From NCBI GenBank assembly GCA_029255685.2, contig CM055318.2, positions 34,336,001-34,400,000 of the forward strand: DNA of 64,000 nucleotides, given 5' to 3'. Below the pieces are notes generated by a model. It did no database searches. It was not told the origin of the DNA and saw only the letters and a program-made list of their open reading frames with translations. A program made the translations under genes and the position numbers. Below, piece after piece: positions 12,521-23,589 of the stretch. Source of the stretch: Silene conica. Lineage: Eukaryota; Streptophyta; Magnoliopsida; Caryophyllales; Caryophyllaceae. Positions within the stretch are counted from its first letter, which is position 1. Each line of letters opens with the position of its first letter.

Positions 12521-14096
12521 TTAAATAGTAGTAATCATGACAAAATAATGCTAGTAATATTAATGGGAGGAGAGAGTTCTAATCCAACTCAAAAGAAACA
12601 CGACCCACGCTAAACACGCAGCCAAAAACGCGTTCAGAAAACACACACAACAGCCTTACACCGACCTCCGCAAACACCACCGCGGACACCAGATGGCTCC
12701 CCTGACCTCCCCTCTGGCACCACCAGGCTCGCCACTGAGCCACGGCGGTTCCAGGGGAGGAGTCAGTGGTTGCCGACAAGCCTCAACCACCGCTTAACAC
12801 CATCCCAAACACCCTTTACCCGTGTGTGTCCCCTGTTGGCTCTATCCGCGACCCCTACGAAACCCAATACAACTTCTGACACAACGACGCACAACCACCG
12901 CGACAGGCACCCTACTGACACCCTAACCACGGCCTTCACGCTAACCCAGAACCCACACAAGATTATAACCAAATCATTAAATGAATCGGGTTTAAACATG
13001 GCGACTCAAAACGCTGTTGGTGATTGTAAAGAAACAAGACTCCGACACCCTACACTGTACTCTTCATCGACAACCACCCACAGCCAACGACGGCCCCGAC
13101 ACCACCCATACAGTATTAACACAGAGCATAGATTAAGATTACAAAAAGGATCAGTGGAAACAACCCTAATCACAGAACGAAAACACGCATCAAATATACT
13201 CGTATGCACCCCTGTTTCTGCCACCCAGGAAAAATGAAATCAACCCCAGACACGAGACTCCCTAAACGACAACCCTAAACCATAAAAGACGACTCCTAAA
13301 TGACCAAAACATGAAGAATGCATAACATAGATTACGAATTTATAAAGAGGCATGATTTTAATCGCATGAGGCAACCACAAACTGAAACAGAACGTAAGGC
13401 AGAAAACGCAAATTCCAGAAAACGAGATCAGTGTTGTGTTCTTACCTCCTTGCCCTTGCCAAAGACCACCCTTTAACCCCTAGAACCACCGTGAAAAACC
13501 TCTCTTTGCAATCCCAGCAGTGGCGGCAGATGAAGGTGTGTGTGTATGTGTATAGATTAGGTCAAGAAAGGCCTTAGATTCATGCTATAAGTAGGACGGC
13601 TGAGTCTTGATTTCAGAAATTCTGAAATCAAGGAATAATTCGTGTATGGGCTAGGGTTTGGGGCACGCAATCCTAGGCCCAAAGACTCAGTTACCCGTGT
13701 ATGCTTCAACCCATCACGCACTCCAATACTCACATAACATGGGTCAAGTACGGGTTTGCTAAAAAAATCACTTATACGATTCTAAAAACAACACATAAAA
13801 CACCTTGTCCACAAAATGTATATCGCTTTTAATTATAATCTATCGACATCGAAAACTAACAAAGTTAGCATAAATAAATAAAACGAAGTAAAAATACGAG
13901 GTATTACAGTCTTCCCCCCTTAAAAATAACTTCGTCCCGAAGTTCACCATCCCAAGGTTAACACAACTGATCAATAAAACATGTAACGAACACAGAAGGT
14001 GACATCATCATACCTTTAAAGCTAATAACACACTTTAAAACACGAATTGTTACATTCTACCCTCCTAAAAAGAAAGTTACGTCCTCGTAACATACC

Positions 14097-14651
14097 TTAA
14101 GTAAGAAGTTCAGGATATTTTTCCCTCATCGATACCTCAGTCTCCCAAGTAGCTTCCTCGACATTATGATTTGTCCATAATACTTTGACAAGCGCGGTCT
14201 CCCCATTTCTGGTTTTCCGCACCTTCCTGTCTAGTATTTCCTTGGGTCTCTCCTCGTAGGTCAACTGCTCATCGACCTCGATGACCTCATGGTCAAGGAT
14301 ATGCGACGGGTCACTGATATATCTCCGCAGTTGCGATACATGGAACACATTGTGCACCCTGGCTAAAGTTGGAGGTAGAGCTAATCGATAAGCTACCTCA
14401 CCAACTCGCTCTAATATCTCGAATGGTCCAATGAATTTCTGGCTCAACTTGCCCCTCTTGCCAAACCTCATCACTCCTCTCATAGGTGATACTTTCAGTA
14501 GAACTTTCTCTCCCGCCTCAAAGGTGATGTCACTCCTCTTTAAATCCGCATAACTCTTTTGTCTATCTTGGGCAGCTCTCATCTTTTGACGGATCACCTG
14601 GACCTGTGCTATCATTTCCTGAATCATCTCAGGTCCCAAGGTCACCATCAA
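14097..14651 (-). pseudogene. Gypsy integrase C-terminus plus chromodomain
   Basis: 185-codon frame on the reverse strand. First part: RQKSYADLKRSDITFEAGEKV, KFIGPFEILERVGEVAYRL and ARVHNVFHVSQLRRY, the C-terminal integrase region of chromoviruses. Second part (about residues 135-184): ILDRKVRKTRNGETALVKVLW, then EEATWE and a stop after KYPELLT, a chromodomain that would steer integration to marked chromatin. The catalytic integrase core and everything upstream are missing; at 14652 the frame meets the rearranged LTR segment. The stop is followed by the CGTCCCGAAGTT stretch and the LTR, as in intact Tekay/Del elements. Confidence 0.88.
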
Positions 14652-14672
14652 GGTGATACTTTTCCCTCATTT

Positions 14673-15009
14673 GTAATCTATGTTATGCATTCTTCATGTT
14701 TTGGTCATTTAGGAGTCGTCTTTTATGGTTTAGGGTTGTCGTTTAGGGAGTCTCGTGTCTGGGGTTGATTTCATTTTTCCTGGGTTGCAGAAACAGGGGT
14801 GCATACGAGTATATTTGATGCGTGTTTTCGTTCTGTGATTAGGGTTGTTTTCACTGATCCTTTTTGTAATCTTAATCTATGCTCTGTGTTAATGCTGTAT
14901 GGGTGGTGTCGGGGCCGTCGTTGGCTGTGGGTGGCTGTCGATGAAGAGTACAGTGTAGGGTGTCGGAGTCTTGTTTCTTTACAATCACCAACAGCGTTTT
15001 GAGTCGCCA
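14673..15009. repeat. Inverted copy of an LTR segment
   Basis: This stretch is the reverse complement of about 12992-13333 in the 3' LTR, with only a few differences (for example one change near 14787). It joins LTR-end sequence at 15009/15010 at a short shared AACCC. An open frame on the reverse strand (14771-15034) reproduces the chance frame seen forward at 12770-13237, which shows the inversion. Confidence 0.9.
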
Positions 15010-15216
15010 TGTTTAAACCCATCACGCACTCCAATACTCACATAACATGGGTCAAGTACGGGTTTGCTAAAAAAATCACTTATACGATTCTAAAAACAAC
15101 ACATAAAACACCTTGTCCACAAAATGTATATCGCTTTTAATTATAATCTATCTACATCGAAAACTAACAAAGTTAGCATAAATAAATAAAACGAAGTAAA
15201 AATACGAGGTATTACA
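15010..15216 (-). repeat. Truncated 5' LTR end of the gypsy element
   Basis: Nearly identical to 13706-13908 (one visible change, TCTATCTACATCG against TCTATCGACATCG). Only about 207 bp of this LTR remain; the rest is replaced by the inverted segment. It keeps the terminal GGTATTACA and the target duplication. Confidence 0.88.
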
Positions 15217-15788
15217 TTATTCCAATGCATGATTCGACCCATTTTGCTAAAATATAATTTGCGGGTATTTATTATAAATCGCACACATGTTATCAGATAT
15301 TAATACAGTCGATAAATTAATAATGGTCTGATAAAAACGATATTGTATAATTGGCCAAATTAATATAACTGTTTATATTAATACGCAAATTCAATATTTA
15401 ATTAAATATAACTGCTTGTATTTAATTTTACGAATTAATCATGTAATCCGCATTAGCTAAAATTATTTAATCCGTATTAAATAATAATCTCAACATCTCA
15501 TTGACTAATTTAATAGTCAATACCTCTGACTAACTGTTTAGTCATATCCGGCATAAATGTGACTGTATTTTCATACCTTCACATCTCTCAAACGTGTCCT
15601 ATAGGTGTGACGTATAGGGACCAGTTGATCACCGCCATCCGTATGACAATAACGTCAAACTTATCTAGCAAGCCAACCGTTATTGATAAACGTGGATCAA
15701 CTGATAATAATACAAAAGTATGCCCTTGTGATCCTTTAAGAGATTTAGTAAGTCATTGTACTAACTGTCAAGGACACCAGCCCCAACA

Positions 15789-15875
15789 ATCTCCCACTTG
15801 TCCGTACAAGGGTATGTGCAATGACGTTATCACACTGTGGAGGACACAAGTCTCCAACAAACTCCCACTTGTCCG
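15789..15875 (-). promoter_or_regulatory. Polypurine tract of the copia element, duplicated
   Basis: On the reverse strand CAAGTGGGAGAT sits directly before the 3' LTR (15789-15800), the normal place of the plus-strand primer. The same CTCCCACTTGTCCGTACAAG (forward) returns 71 bp away at 15862-15881. Only the copy next to the LTR should prime correctly. Confidence 0.8.
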
Positions 15876-15881
15876 TACAAG

Positions 15882-16420
15882 TGTAGGTGCGATAACCGAA
15901 TCTCATATCCTTTTAAAATTTCTCCCACTCAATGTAAGACAATTTGCAAATCCGCATTCGCAAAGGTCGTATCTCACAAGCGATCTGTATCAAGAGTGGT
16001 TTCCCCGACTAGAGAGTAACTTAACTGATAAAACGAATCTGTATTCGAGCATGGCCATGCATTTCAGTTACTACTCCTCGAGTGGCCCTGAGAAATGATA
16101 AAATCCTGATAAGGGTTTGGATATTTCCTTCAACTCGAATCCTGCCGATATCGCGCAGCATGAAATAACCCAGAAAAAATCCTCTTGGCCCCTGTTACGG
16201 TGACCGTGGGAAAGAAACCAAAGTTACCCAAAATCTGCCTGAGTTATCAGCTCAAGTGGGTAATCAAGGACTAAAACGATGTAATGTTATTCAGTTCACT
16301 TTGTGGTGTTCAAAATTGGCGTACAATTCCACATGAAAAACAAAACATTATATATCATAACAATGAGGTTGAATAGAGTACACGAGAAAACGAATTATTA
16401 CATGAATTCATAAAAGAGTA
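15882..16420 (-). other. 3' untranslated part of the copia element
   Basis: Between the pol stop and the polypurine tract. No coding frame of its own; an open frame at 15559-16098 on the forward strand crosses the LTR border and is judged accidental. Confidence 0.7.
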
Positions 16421-19400
16421 CTACAACTTAGGAACACATCTAATTCCCATGGAATGAATGTGCCCTTCATGCTTATCACGTGGTAATGCTTTAGTGAGAG
16501 GATCAGCTATGTTGTCATCCGTAGCGATCTTATCAATGAAAATCTCCTTTTGCTCCACGTAATCTCTGATTAGATGAGCTTTCCGTTGTACATGCCTAGC
16601 CTTGTTGCTAGACTTATGCTCCTTAGCTTGGAAGATGGCACCTTTATTATCACAATAAACGGTGATTGGATCATTCGAACTAGGCACTACTGATAGTCCT
16701 TGTAAGAATTGACGCATCCATATTGCTTCCTTAGCTGCTTCTGAGACGGCATAGTACTCGGACTCAGTCGTAGAATCTGTTGTAACACTCTGTTTAGAAC
16801 TTTTCCAGCTGACAGCAGCGCCATTAAGAGTAAAAACGAATCCAGACTGAGATTTCGAGTCATCTCGATCCGTTTGGAAGCTAGCATCTGCGTAACCCGT
16901 GGCGCAGAGCGTCGAGTCGCCTCCGTAAGTCAATCCCCAATCTTTAGTCCTCCGTAGGTACTTAAGAATGTTTTTCACGGCCATTCAGTGTTGTTCACCT
17001 GGATGAGCTTGGAATCGACTGGTCATACTCAATGCATATGCAACGTCAGGACGTGTGCATATCATGGCATACATGATCGATCCTATTGCCGAGGCATAAG
17101 GAATCCGACTCATGCGCTCTTTCTCTTCCAATGACTTAGCTTCTTGAGTCTTGCTCAAGTGAAGCCCAGGAGTCATAGGAAGGAACCCCTTCTTGGAGTT
17201 CGTCATGCTGAATCTCTCTAGAATCTTATCTATATAAGACTCCTGACTGAGAGACAACATCCGTCGTGATCTATCCCTGTAGATACGGATGCCCAAAATT
17301 CTTTGTGCCTCTCCCAGATCTTTCATCTGGAAATGGTTTTTCAACCATGCTTTAACCGAAGATAGGAGAGGTATGTCATTCCCGATCAAGAGTATGTCGT
17401 CGACATACAGTACTAGGAATACAATCTTGCTCCCACTCGACTTGATATAGAGACATGGTTCCTCGACTGATCGAACGAATCCATTCTCTTTTATCACTTG
17501 GTCGAAGCGATGATTCCAACTCCGCGATGCTTGCTTAAGTCCATAGATGGAACGCTTAAGCTTGCAAACCTTCTTAGGATGTGCCGGATCAATAAAACCC
17601 TCGGGTTATACCATGTACAACTCTTCCTCCAAATAACCGTTTAAGAAGGCGGTTTTAACGTCCATTTGCCATATTTCATAATCGTGAAATGCGGCGATCG
17701 CTAAGATAATCTGAATGGAACGTAGCATGACTACGGGTGCAAAGATCTCATCGTAGTGCAAGCCTGGCACTTGGGTGAAACCTTTAGCAACTAGTCTTGC
17801 CTTATGGACATCTTGTTTACCTTCCACAGCATGCTTTATTTTGTAAAGCCATTTGCATTGAAGGGGGCGTACCTTTGCAGGTAGGTCCACAAGATCCCAC
17901 ACGTTGTTCTCATACATGGAGTCCATCTCGGATTGCATGGCTTCTAGCCATAGCTTTGAGTCAGAACTAGTCATGGCACCTTTATAGGTTGTGGGTTCAT
18001 TACCCTCTAGGAGTAAGACGTCATCCATATCATGTTCCTCGACCATACCAATGTATCTGTCCGGAGGAATGGAGACCCTTCTCGACCTCCTTGGTTCCTC
18101 AGGAATATCTACCGCAGCCTCGGTTGAAGGAACTGTTTCCTCCAATGGTTGCTCGGTAGTTGGTTCTTGAACCTCTGATAAATCGAAGGTTCTATTACTC
18201 GACTTGTTCTCGAGAAATTCTTTCTCTAAGAACGTCGCACTTGCCGCAACAAAAACACGTTGTTCGGTTGGCGAGTAGAAGTAATGACCAAAAGTTCCCT
18301 TTGGATAGCCTATAAAGTATGTCTTGACCGATCGCGGGCCGAGCTTATCCTCGTGTCTCCACTTGACATAAGCCTCACAGCCCCAAACCCGAATAAAGGA
18401 CAAGTTAGGGACCGTTCCCTTCCATACTTCGTATGGAGACTTGTCAACAGCTTTAGACGGACTTCGGTTAAGAACTAGAGCGGCCGACAAAAGAGCATAG
18501 CCCCATAATGAATCAGGCACAACGGTGTGACTCATCATGGATCGAACCATATCAAGTAAAGTCCGATTTCTCCGTTCGGACACACCATTTAATTGTGGTG
18601 TTCCAGGTGGAGTTAACTGTAGCACGATGCCACAGTCTTTAAGGTGTTGATCAAACTCGTGTGAAAGATACTCACTACCACGATCAGAACGTAGTGCTTT
18701 AATCTTTCTTCCCAGCTGGTTCTGTACCCGATTCTGGTATTCTTTGAACTTGTCAAAGGATTCACTTTTATGCTTCATTAAGTAGACATAGCCATATCTA
18801 CTCAAATCATCCGTGAAAGTAGTGATGAAATACCTATAGCCTTCTCGTGCGTTGATCGACATAGGGCCACATACGTCCGTATGTATGAGTCCTAATACGT
18901 CGGCAGCGCGCATTCCAACACCTTTGAAGGAAATACGAGTCATCTTACCGATGAGACATGATTCACACGTGCCATATGATTCGAAATCAAAGGGCGAGAT
19001 AGCTCCATTCTGTATGAGCTGTTTTACGCGTTTCTCATTTATGTGTCCCATACGACAATGCCATAGGTAAGTTTGATCTTTGTCACCTACCTTTAATCTC
19101 TTGTTATTCACATGTAATATCTCGGTGGTTTGATCTAAAACATAAATTCCATTCATGGAAACTGCCTTGCCATAAATCATATTGTGTAAGGAGAAAATAC
19201 AGCTATTATTCTCTATTACAAATGAAAAACCGAGTTTGTCAAGCGCAGAAACTGAAATAATGTTTTTGGACAAACAAGGAACATAATAACAGTTATATAA
19301 AGATAACTCGAATCCACTTGGGAGCTGGATCACGTATGTTCCCCTCGAGATTGCAGCAACACGTGCTCCATTCCCGACACGCAGGTCAACCTCACCCTTG

Positions 19401-20455
19401 ATTAGGGGTTCTTGGTTTCGGAGGCCCTGCACATGATTACATAGATGAGAACCACAACCAGTATCTAGTACCCAAGTTCCGTAACTTGCATGGTTAATCT
19501 CAATCATGTGAATAAAAGAAGAAGAAGACATACCAACAGGAGTAACACGGCCTGCCTTAATGTCCTCACGATACACGGGGCATGAGCGCCTCCAATGCCC
19601 AGTCTTGTGGCAATGGTGACATTCCATGCTAGTATCCTTGCTCTTTGTTTTGCCCTGTGAGTTGCTTGACTCACCTGGCCCACTCTTAGTAAATCCTGAC
19701 TTCTTAAACTTGGGCTTGCCTACTGTTAGGTCCCCCTGAGCTTTAGCTTTACCCTTACCCTTACCCTTACTGGAGATCATGAGAACATCTTGTTTCACGC
19801 TCCCACTTAATTTCAGATCCTTCTCGGTCTGTACGAGAAGGGAGTGGAGCTCATGAGGAGTCTTCTTCATGTCATTCATGTAATAGTTGGCCCTAAAGAG
19901 GGCGAACCCATCATGAAGTGAATGAAGCATTCGATCAACGATTATGTTCTCACTGATCTTGCAGTTTAGGGCCTCCAGTTTCTCGATATTCTCAATCATG
20001 TGAAGAATATGTGGGCTAACAGCTTGGCCCTTCTGGAGTTTCGCCTCAAAGAAGCGACAGGTATGCTCATAAGAAACGATTCTCGGAGCCTTTGAGAATT
20101 CGTTAGTGAGCGTGGTGAAAATCTTGTTTGCACCATGGGTTATGAAGCGTCTTTGCAAATTGGATTCCATTGCATAGATGAGTACGTTCTTTATCGCACC
20201 CGCTTCCATGACGAAGTCGCTATGAGCACGAACTTCGTTAGCTCTAGCTCCAGTTCCTGGGTGTGGCGGAATGGGCTCAGTTAAGTACTTGAGCTTTCCG
20301 TCAGCAATGGCAGCATTCCGTAGTGCTGCCTCCCAGTCAGAGAAGTTTGACCCATCATTCCTCAGTCTTGTGGACTGATTCATGGAGTCCATGAAAGCTT
20401 TTAGCCAGGATTCACGTGCTAGCTTGGCACTTGGCATTGGGTCTTCACCAGCCAT
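16421..20455 (-). pseudogene. Ty1/copia gag-pol polyprotein with two nonsense codons
   Basis: One reading frame of 1345 codons from the ATG at 20455 to the stop at 16421. Residues 1-240: gag. Residues 279-292: zinc knuckle C-X2-C-X4-H-X4-C. Residues 331-333: protease DTG. About 440-500: pre-integrase zinc finger. About 520-640: integrase with HTDVCGP, FTDDLSRYG and GVSERRNR supplying D, D and E. From about 860: reverse transcriptase, with YVDDILLIGND at about 17405, then RNase H from 16984. The frame is stopped at 17606-17608 (TAA where CAA is expected between MV and PEGF) and at 16985-16987 (TGA where TGG is expected before MAVKN). Both fit a C-to-T change on one strand. No frameshift was found, so decay is recent. 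Confidence 0.95.
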
Positions 20456-22118
20456 TTAGTTATACAGCAGTTTAATTGAACGTGTTCTAGACTGAAAAGA
20501 AGATAAAACAAAACCATATAAGCAACTCATTGTTGTGATTTAAGTCTATATTAAATTGAATTTAAACTCGTAGACTCATGCATTTATATAATTGATCTCC
20601 CTCAAGAATTATATAAATGATCCCAAGACTCAATTTCCGTATATTGATAAGCCCACAGTTTGGCTAATTCCACCGTTGGAACTCTTGGTCGATAGATTTC
20701 CGTAAATCCTATCTATTAGTCCATCTCAGTCACTGGATATTATCGAGTGACCATGATGTTGAGATAAAATAAATCATCTGTTCCCACTTACCCGACGTAG
20801 AAGGGGTCATATTATGCCTACCGACGAAGAAGGGATTCATGGGAGGCTGATTTATAAAGACTATTCTCAATTTTTGGTTATACGAGGAAGACCCCATCGA
20901 CTTATATTTATTCATATTAAGTTAACTAAAATCTAGCATATTCGTGAATGAATGAAATAAAGTGATGGCTTTGCAATTGACATGTGACATCTGTATTGTC
21001 ACAGAAAACTAACGCGTAACCTCTACATGAGTCAGTTTTCAGGCATGTAATAGGTGGTTTGGTTTTAGGCGGAATATGATGCAAGCTATTATCGATGAAA
21101 GCATAAAATAAATGCGATAAACGTAAATAAAAGTCCTAGTGTGGCCTATCCTACCAAAATAAACATAAAACAACTTGGAATCCACTGTTGGACCCTTGAA
21201 GCTTGTCTTGATGTTCCATCTTGGTCCTTGCAGTGGGAGTGAGCATCCGGTCTCCGTCTTCGGTCTTCACAAAATTAGTAATTTAAATTACAAAAGTAGT
21301 CCTAGATACATTCTAATTTAAATACAAAAGTAATTACATGGCAAAAACCCAAAACGGAGATTCAAGATCTCAAAATTACAAGCAAGATTGTGTCCCATCA
21401 TTACGGTGACACAATCTTCTAAGGCCACACTAAGTTACAACCGTTTGCAAAAATTAAATACGTTATTGAAAGCATTCACAAGGCATTCAACAAGACGATA
21501 AATAAAATGCATCAACTAAATAAAATTCATACATGACATAATACTGTTATTATGATTAACAAATTTTTACCAAACCACCTTTTAGGATTAAAATTATGTG
21601 ATTATACCGTTTTAACCACTTTAATTTTAATAAGTTTATAATCCTATTATTTTAAACCGTTTTAAAATAATATGTATCAAACGAGGGTGAACCGTTTCAC
21701 AAAATTAATAATATACTATTTCCGTATATAGTATATTACTAAAGGCCATGTGAAAATAAAACATGTTATTTTCGGAAAATAAAAAAAAAACGAGTCTGTT
21801 ACAGGGGTGGTCTACCGACCCAATAAACAGGTCTACCGACCACCTGACGAAAAAAAAAAATTTTTTTTTTTTTTTAAAAGCAGAATGGTCGACCGACCCG
21901 AAAAACAGGTCGACCGACCACAAAACACGAAACCGAGTTTCTGAACACGATTTCTCACAAAAGATAAACTGTCGAAACAGAGAAACACGCAGGAGGCGGT
22001 CGACCGACCGCAACGGGGGGTCGATCGACCGACTTAGCGGCAGAAGACGATTATTCAGGTTTTAAAACTTACGAAAAACACAAAGGTAAAATTTTCATGG
22101 CCTGGATCTGATACCACT
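20456..22118 (-). other. Long leader of the copia element with primer-binding site
   Basis: 1.66 kb between gag and the 5' LTR, without a convincing gene. The primer-binding site is at 22101-22116: reversed it reads TGGTATCAGATCCAGG, complementary to the 3' end of initiator methionine tRNA as usual for copia elements. The leader also holds three pairs of the 12 bp GTCGACCGACC motif (21809-22030) and an A-run directly followed by a T-run at 21850-21875 that can fold back. Confidence 0.8.
21809..22030. repeat. Three pairs of GGTC(G/T)ACCGACC, each at 21 bp
   Basis: Pair starts: 21809 and 21830; 21887 and 21908; 21998 and 22019. All three pairs have a start-to-start distance of exactly 21 bp, with unlike 9 bp spacers (CAATAAACA, CGAAAAACA, GCAACGGGG). 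The first pair reads GGTCTACCGACC in both copies, so members of a pair resemble each other more than other pairs. The array lies in the leader about 90-310 bp from the 5' LTR. Confidence 0.88.
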
Positions 22119-23123
22119 TGTGGGGAATAAAGCATGTATTCGCCCCAAACTTGCAGGATTATAATGAAACATACAATTGTGATTATAGTCATAAGTTAAT
22201 TAAAAGCATGAAAAAGAAATCAACCTTTGGTCCTTTGTGCTTATGGCCTAAGAACAGGAATTAAAGTAAATTCCCTCCTATAACTTGCACCCAAGACTTG
22301 ATTGAGATGATGCCGCGTGTGCTAGAAAATACTCTCCAATTGCCTTGCAATATGGGGAGAGCCTTTTGAGGTTTTAGATGTGAGATCTGAGTTTTGGGAA
22401 AAAGATGTTCTCAAAACCCTAATTATTCTTGAGATCTGTTTTTAATCAGTAAAACAATCAGTAGTCTCACAAAAGGAGAAGTTCTCTCCTTTTGTAATAC
22501 TTGGCCGGCCGAGATTGGTCTTGGGTAGGAGTGGGCTTTCCACTCTTACCTTATTCCAATGCATGATTCGACCCATTTTGCTAAAACATAATTTGCGGGT
22601 ATTTATTATAAATCGTACACATGTTATCAGATATTAATACAGTCGATATATTAATAATGGTCTGATAAAAAACGATATTGTATAATTGGCCAAATTAATA
22701 TAAATGTTTATATTAATACGCAAATTCAATATTTAATTAAATATAACTGCTTGTATTTAATTTTACGAATTAATCATGTAATCCGCATTAGCTAAAATTA
22801 TTTAATCCGTATTAAATAATAATCTCAACATCTCATTGACTAATTTAATAGTCAATACCTCTGACTAACTGTTTAGTCATATCCGGCATAAATGTGACTG
22901 TATTTTCATACCTTCACATCTCTCAAACGTGTCCTATAGGTGTGACGTATAGGGACCAGTTGATCACCGTCATCCGTATGACAATAACGTCAAACTTATC
23001 TAGCAAGCCAACCGTTATTGATAAACGTGGATCAACTGATAATAATACAAAAGTATGCCATTGTGATCCTTTAAGAGATTTAGTAAGTCATTGTACTAAC
23101 TGTCAAGGACACCAGCCCCAACA
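22119..23123 (-). repeat. Intact 5' LTR of the copia element
   Basis: 1005 bp, from TGTGGGGAATAAAG to CAGCCCCAACA; on the reverse strand it is the 5' LTR next to the primer-binding site. It is uninterrupted and so serves as the empty-site reference for the gypsy insertion in the other LTR. Confidence 0.95.
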
Positions 23124-23128
23124 CTTAT

Positions 23129-23589
23129 TAGTAGCTAGGATTCAAAAAAATTAGTTTTTCTTTAAAAGAAACTAATAACAACGGTTATTATGAAAACAAC
23201 CATTGTCATTGAGACTATTAACAATGGGGTTTTGTGCACAAATTGTTGTTAATATATATTTTCCCTCCTAGAAAATAAATGGGCCCTAAATGACTTACAA
23301 TTGAATATAACAACGGTTATTAACCGTTATCATTGAGACTATTAATAACGGTTTTTTGCATACAAACCGTTGTTGTTAGTTTCGCACCTAAATTATTGAT
23401 ATTTAGGGACTTTTCAACAACGTAAAGGTTTATACAACAACGTTTTTAAACCGTTGTCATCGGTAACAACAGTTATGTTAAAAAATTTAGCCGTTGTTGT
23501 AAGTAATAACAACGGACACAAAGACAAGGTCCGCTTTTTTTAATAACTAGAGTTTTCAACCGTTATTGTTGGCTAAATCTGTAGTAGTG
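23129..23589. mobile_element. CACTA terminus flanking the copia insertion
   Basis: Reversed, the block starts CACTACTACAGATTTAGCC at 23589 and continues into many copies of AACAACGG/CCGTTGTT and AACGGTTATT (23160-23570), a CACTA terminal and subterminal layout. The copia element is inserted at 23124 in what is probably the same element; the opposite CACTA end was not found left of 8359. Confidence 0.7.

Larger units (their letters stand above)
8801..13908 (-). repeat. 3' LTR of the gypsy element (with CACTA insert)
   Basis: 5108 bp as it stands; about 2607 bp after removing the CACTA element and one copy of its duplication, close to the 2661 bp of the solo LTR at 27220-29880. The last 203 bp (13706-13908) are almost identical to 15010-15216. 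It contains a GC-richer part (12560-13700) with long chance open frames on both strands, judged not to be genes because the same sequence recurs inverted at 14673-15009 as LTR material. Confidence 0.85.
8801..15216 (-). mobile_element. Tekay/Del-like gypsy element, internally deleted and rearranged
   Basis: Starts TGTAACACCC and ends GGTATTACA, flanked by TTATT on both sides; the uninterrupted copia LTR at 22119-23123 gives the empty site. Contents on the reverse strand: a truncated 5' LTR end (15010-15216), an inverted LTR segment (14673-15009), the last 185 codons of integrase plus chromodomain (14097-14651), and a full 3' LTR (8801-13908) that itself holds a CACTA element. Gag, protease, RT and RNase H are gone. 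It can no longer move by itself. Confidence 0.9.
8364..15788 (-). repeat. 3' LTR of the copia element, split by a gypsy insertion
   Basis: Two parts: 8364-8800 starts TGTGGGGAATAAAG, and 15222-15788 ends CAGCCCCAACA. Joined they match the intact LTR at 22119-23123. The intact copy reads ACCTTATTCCAATGC where this one is interrupted, which proves the insertion point and the 5 bp duplication TTATT (8796-8800 and 15217-15221). Confidence 0.95.
8359..23128 (-). mobile_element. Complete Ty1/copia element with nested insertions
   Basis: The element proper is 8364-23123. It is bounded by the direct repeat CTTAT at 8359-8363 and 23124-23128. Reading from high to low coordinates: 5' LTR (22119-23123), primer-binding site (22101-22116), long leader, gag-pol frame (20455-16421), 3' untranslated part, polypurine tract (15789-15804) and 3' LTR (15788 to 8364, split by a gypsy insertion at 8801-15216). 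By eye the two LTRs (about 1004 bp compared) differ at roughly ten places, so the insertion is fairly young. Two nonsense codons mean this copy cannot make its own full polyprotein. Confidence 0.95.

Noticed and set aside
12770-13237. 155-codon open frame (forward) and overlapping reverse frames as a gene
   Set aside because: It lies in a gypsy LTR; the same sequence recurs inverted at 14673-15009, and the translation is low in hydrophobic structure and has no family features.
15559-16098. 179-codon forward frame
   Set aside because: It crosses the copia LTR border and the polypurine tract, and its first part repeats at 22894-23154 as LTR sequence.
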